DNA of 64,000 nt from a bacterium. GTDB taxonomy: Bacteria > Zixibacteria > MSB-5A5 > WJJR01. The DNA is taken from NCBI GenBank assembly GCA_021813505.1, contig JAKAKI010000079.1, positions 39,444-103,443 of the forward strand, read 5' to 3'. Below the pieces are notes generated by a model, which saw only the letters and a list, made by a program, of their open reading frames with translations, was not told the DNA's origin and searched no databases. How positions within the stretch are numbered: position 1 is the stretch's first letter; each line of letters begins with the position of its first letter. Positions 62,427 to 64,000 of this stretch are shown piece by piece. Position numbers and translations under genes: made by a program.

Positions 62427-63548
62427 TCACGGGCGGGGACCGATTCCAATTCCGCCAACACTAGGCGGAGTAGGGTATGTGCTGCCCGTTGGCCAGACCC
62501 GCTTCTGACGCTTCAGAGTGGCGACATCGAGGACATCCACAGGTCCCCCACTCCAGATGTGCTCGGCCGCGGGCGCGGTGACAATCCTGCGATTATCCGG
62601 CAGGAAGCGAACCTGGGAGGCCAAGGCTAGGTCAGCAGGGGGCGGTGTGATGACTCCGTATGTCCGCAAATCAATCAAATAGGGGATGCCGGATTCGCCG
62701 AAACCCTGCACTCCGGGGTCAGTGAACACAGCCAAACTGCTATCGCTGTTGATGGCGATCTCGCCCCGCGGGAAGTTGATCCGGTAGGTGAACAGCGTCT
62801 GGCCAGTGAGCAGATCCCCAACCACGAACCAGGAGTTGTACACACTCCCGAGGACACCAATGGCTAACACCCGTCTTTGGTCTGGATGCAGCCGCGCGGT
62901 GAAGAAGTGATCGAGTGGCAGACCTGAGGGCAAATGTGCAACGAATCGACCCGATCTTTCTCCGGATGTGACGTCTACCGCCGTCACCACCGAGTCGTAG
63001 CCATATTCCGTAAGCGAGCCGCGGACTGTGGCGGCCACCTTGGTGCCGGATCCAGGACCCCACAGCACAACCAGGCTGTCACTGAGGTGCCGCAGAATGG
63101 ACCCGTCCTCGGGGTCAAGGACATCGTTCCCGGCAAGCAACACCCCCCCGTTGTCCTGAAAACGGAGACGCCCGCTGCGGCCCGAGCGTGACCACGCCAC
63201 CTGCCTGGTCTGGGCATTGATCTTCCAGAGCGTTCGCGGACCATGGGTAAGTGTAAAGTCGAGGACAAACAACCATCGTCCGTCGGGCGAAACGGCCACG
63301 TCTTGGGCATAGTGCGCCTGCCAGATCGAGTCGAGCAGTGTCAGGCTGTCGGCATCGTAGATGTAGATGCGATTGAAGGACGAATCCTCCGGGCTCGCGT
63401 AGAAGTGTGTGGCTCCCACATACAGGTTGTATTTCACGTCCTTCGGCTTGCTCGGACCACTGCAACTGTTGAAATCCGCCAGTGTGAAGAACACCGCCAA
63501 CACGGCGATCAGACTCCGTATGATCATGGTGTAACTGTTTGGTCTCAT
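62427..63548 (-). CDS. Propeller lipoprotein B, paralogue of lipoprotein A
   Basis: Start at 63548 (AGAGGGG upstream) gives 373 residues. The lipobox is F-N-S-C and the mature protein closely follows lipoprotein A, sharing S-P-E-D-S-S-F-N-R-I-Y-I-Y-D-A-D-S-L-T and many blade motifs. It is upstream of the truncated subtilase copy, giving the same gene order as the A copy. About 280 bases of related sequence upstream of each gene is also shared, so a module-length duplication occurred. Confidence 0.82.
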   Translation of the reverse strand: MRPNSYTMIIRSLIAVLAVFFTLADFNSCSGPSKPKDVKYNLYVGATHFYASPEDSSFNRIYIYDADSLTLLDSIWQAHYAQDVAVSPDGRWLFVLDFTLTHGPRTLWKINAQTRQVAWSRSGRSGRLRFQDNGGVLLAGNDVLDPEDGSILRHLSDSLVVLWGPGSGTKVAATVRGSLTEYGYDSVVTAVDVTSGERSGRFVAHLPSGLPLDHFFTARLHPDQRRVLAIGVLGSVYNSWFVVGDLLTGQTLFTYRINFPRGEIAINSDSSLAVFTDPGVQGFGESGIPYLIDLRTYGVITPPPADLALASQVRFLPDNRRIVTAPAAEHIWSGGPVDVLDVATLKRQKRVWPTGSTYPTPPSVGGIGIGPRP

Positions 63549-63755
63549 GGCCAAACCCCTCTTTCGGTTCAGGTTCATCCCGCTTGAACGCGTCGCGTCA
63601 TTGCTTTACATTGGGTGTGCCTCCTTTCTTCTGTGAGGTCCGTCCGCGCGCTCTGAAAGAGCTGGTGTGCTTCATTGGAGCGCCGGGCGGTTTGGTTTTT
63701 GGGTTATCCGTTCATTGGTCCTCACGAGCAAATGCGTGCCACTGACCTTGGGGCG

Positions 63756-63959
63756 TGTTGTAAAACCCCGAAGACGAGTCATTGGCCAGGGAGCGCACGA
63801 GATTGCTTCGTCACTCCCCCCGCCTTCGGCGGGGACGTTCCTCGCAATGACATTTCACACAGCCGGTTCCTTGACTCTGTCATTGCGAGGCGCGGCTCTT
63901 TGCGCCGAAGCAATCTCATTCGTTCGGAGTCTCCACTCCCCTCACTGGCTTTTTCAACA
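63756..63959. mobile_element. MITE-like dispersed repeat, copy 5
   Basis: TGTTGTAAAAC and TTTTTCAACA are imperfect ends around about 180 bases with ATTGCGAGG/CGAAGCAA motifs in both orientations. It fills the region upstream of lipoprotein B at the right edge. The remaining bases to 64000 show nothing else. Confidence 0.6.
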
Positions 63960-64000
63960 GTCGCCTTGGTCAGTGGGTGTTTTGACGGCCACTCGCTGAC

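Noticed and set aside
1..64000. tRNA or rRNA genes
   Set aside because: I looked for T-loop motifs and conserved rRNA segments and saw none; a covariance search would be decisive.

Overview
The window is GC-rich DNA from a bacterium of probable FCB-type or candidate-phylum affiliation. The signs are many secreted proteins ending in paired dockerin-like repeats (D-V-F-D-V-I cores), a 14-gene complex I region with duplicated subunits, abundant REP/MITE-like palindromes and weak start signals. Candidatus Zixibacteria or a relative is a reasonable guess, but the sequence alone does not prove it. I saw no rRNA, tRNA, CRISPR array or prophage.

Layout. 0-3.2 kb: an edge-truncated lipoprotein, a DUF2953/YtfJ pair and a secreted propeller-like protein. 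3.3-4.6 kb: a DUF1828-type two-gene cassette. 4.7-10.4 kb: housekeeping and accessory genes (sugar-nucleotide epimerase, nitroreductase, MOT1-type transporter, PAP2 phosphatase, IMPACT/YigZ protein, DinB). 10.5-12.9 kb: a cytochrome bd-like oxidase pair whose large subunit carries a fused cytochrome c tail. 13.3-18.9 kb: ferrochelatase with a palindromic element inside its reading frame, a methyltransferase, a transglutaminase and a HEPN-like protein. 19.0-31.1 kb: the nuo region on the minus strand. Transcription order is ferredoxin, nuoA-B-C-D-E-F-G-H-I, then a second nuoB-C-I, a lipoprotein and a second nuoD. nuoJKLMN are absent here.

31.9-43.5 kb: dockerin-type secreted proteins, signal peptidase I, an AbrB-like/ArsM pair, a 1.4-kb tandem hairpin array carrying MITE-like insertions, and a plus-strand run of exported proteins (split lytic transglycosylase, secreted Cys-containing protein, NHL/dockerin protein, cohesin-like/dockerin protein). 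43.6-47.3 kb: a gene pair resembling contractile-injection cargo (beta-sandwich tail protein; LysM-like/OmpA/PG-binding/zinc peptidase fusion) and a lipoprotein. 47.5-53.9 kb: TPR membrane protein, YchF-like ATPase, TIGR01777 epimerase, Janus/Ocnus-like protein, EamA transporter. 54-64 kb: more dockerin proteins, and a tandemly duplicated module of propeller lipoprotein plus subtilase in which one subtilase copy keeps only its signal peptide and pro-region.

Working together: complex I and the bd-like oxidase supply respiration, and ferrochelatase makes the heme the oxidase needs. LepB would process the many Sec-exported dockerin, propeller and protease proteins. The most unusual material is the hairpin array with compensatory stem changes, the duplicated complex I arm, the hemH insertion, the protease duplication and the injection-cargo-like pair.
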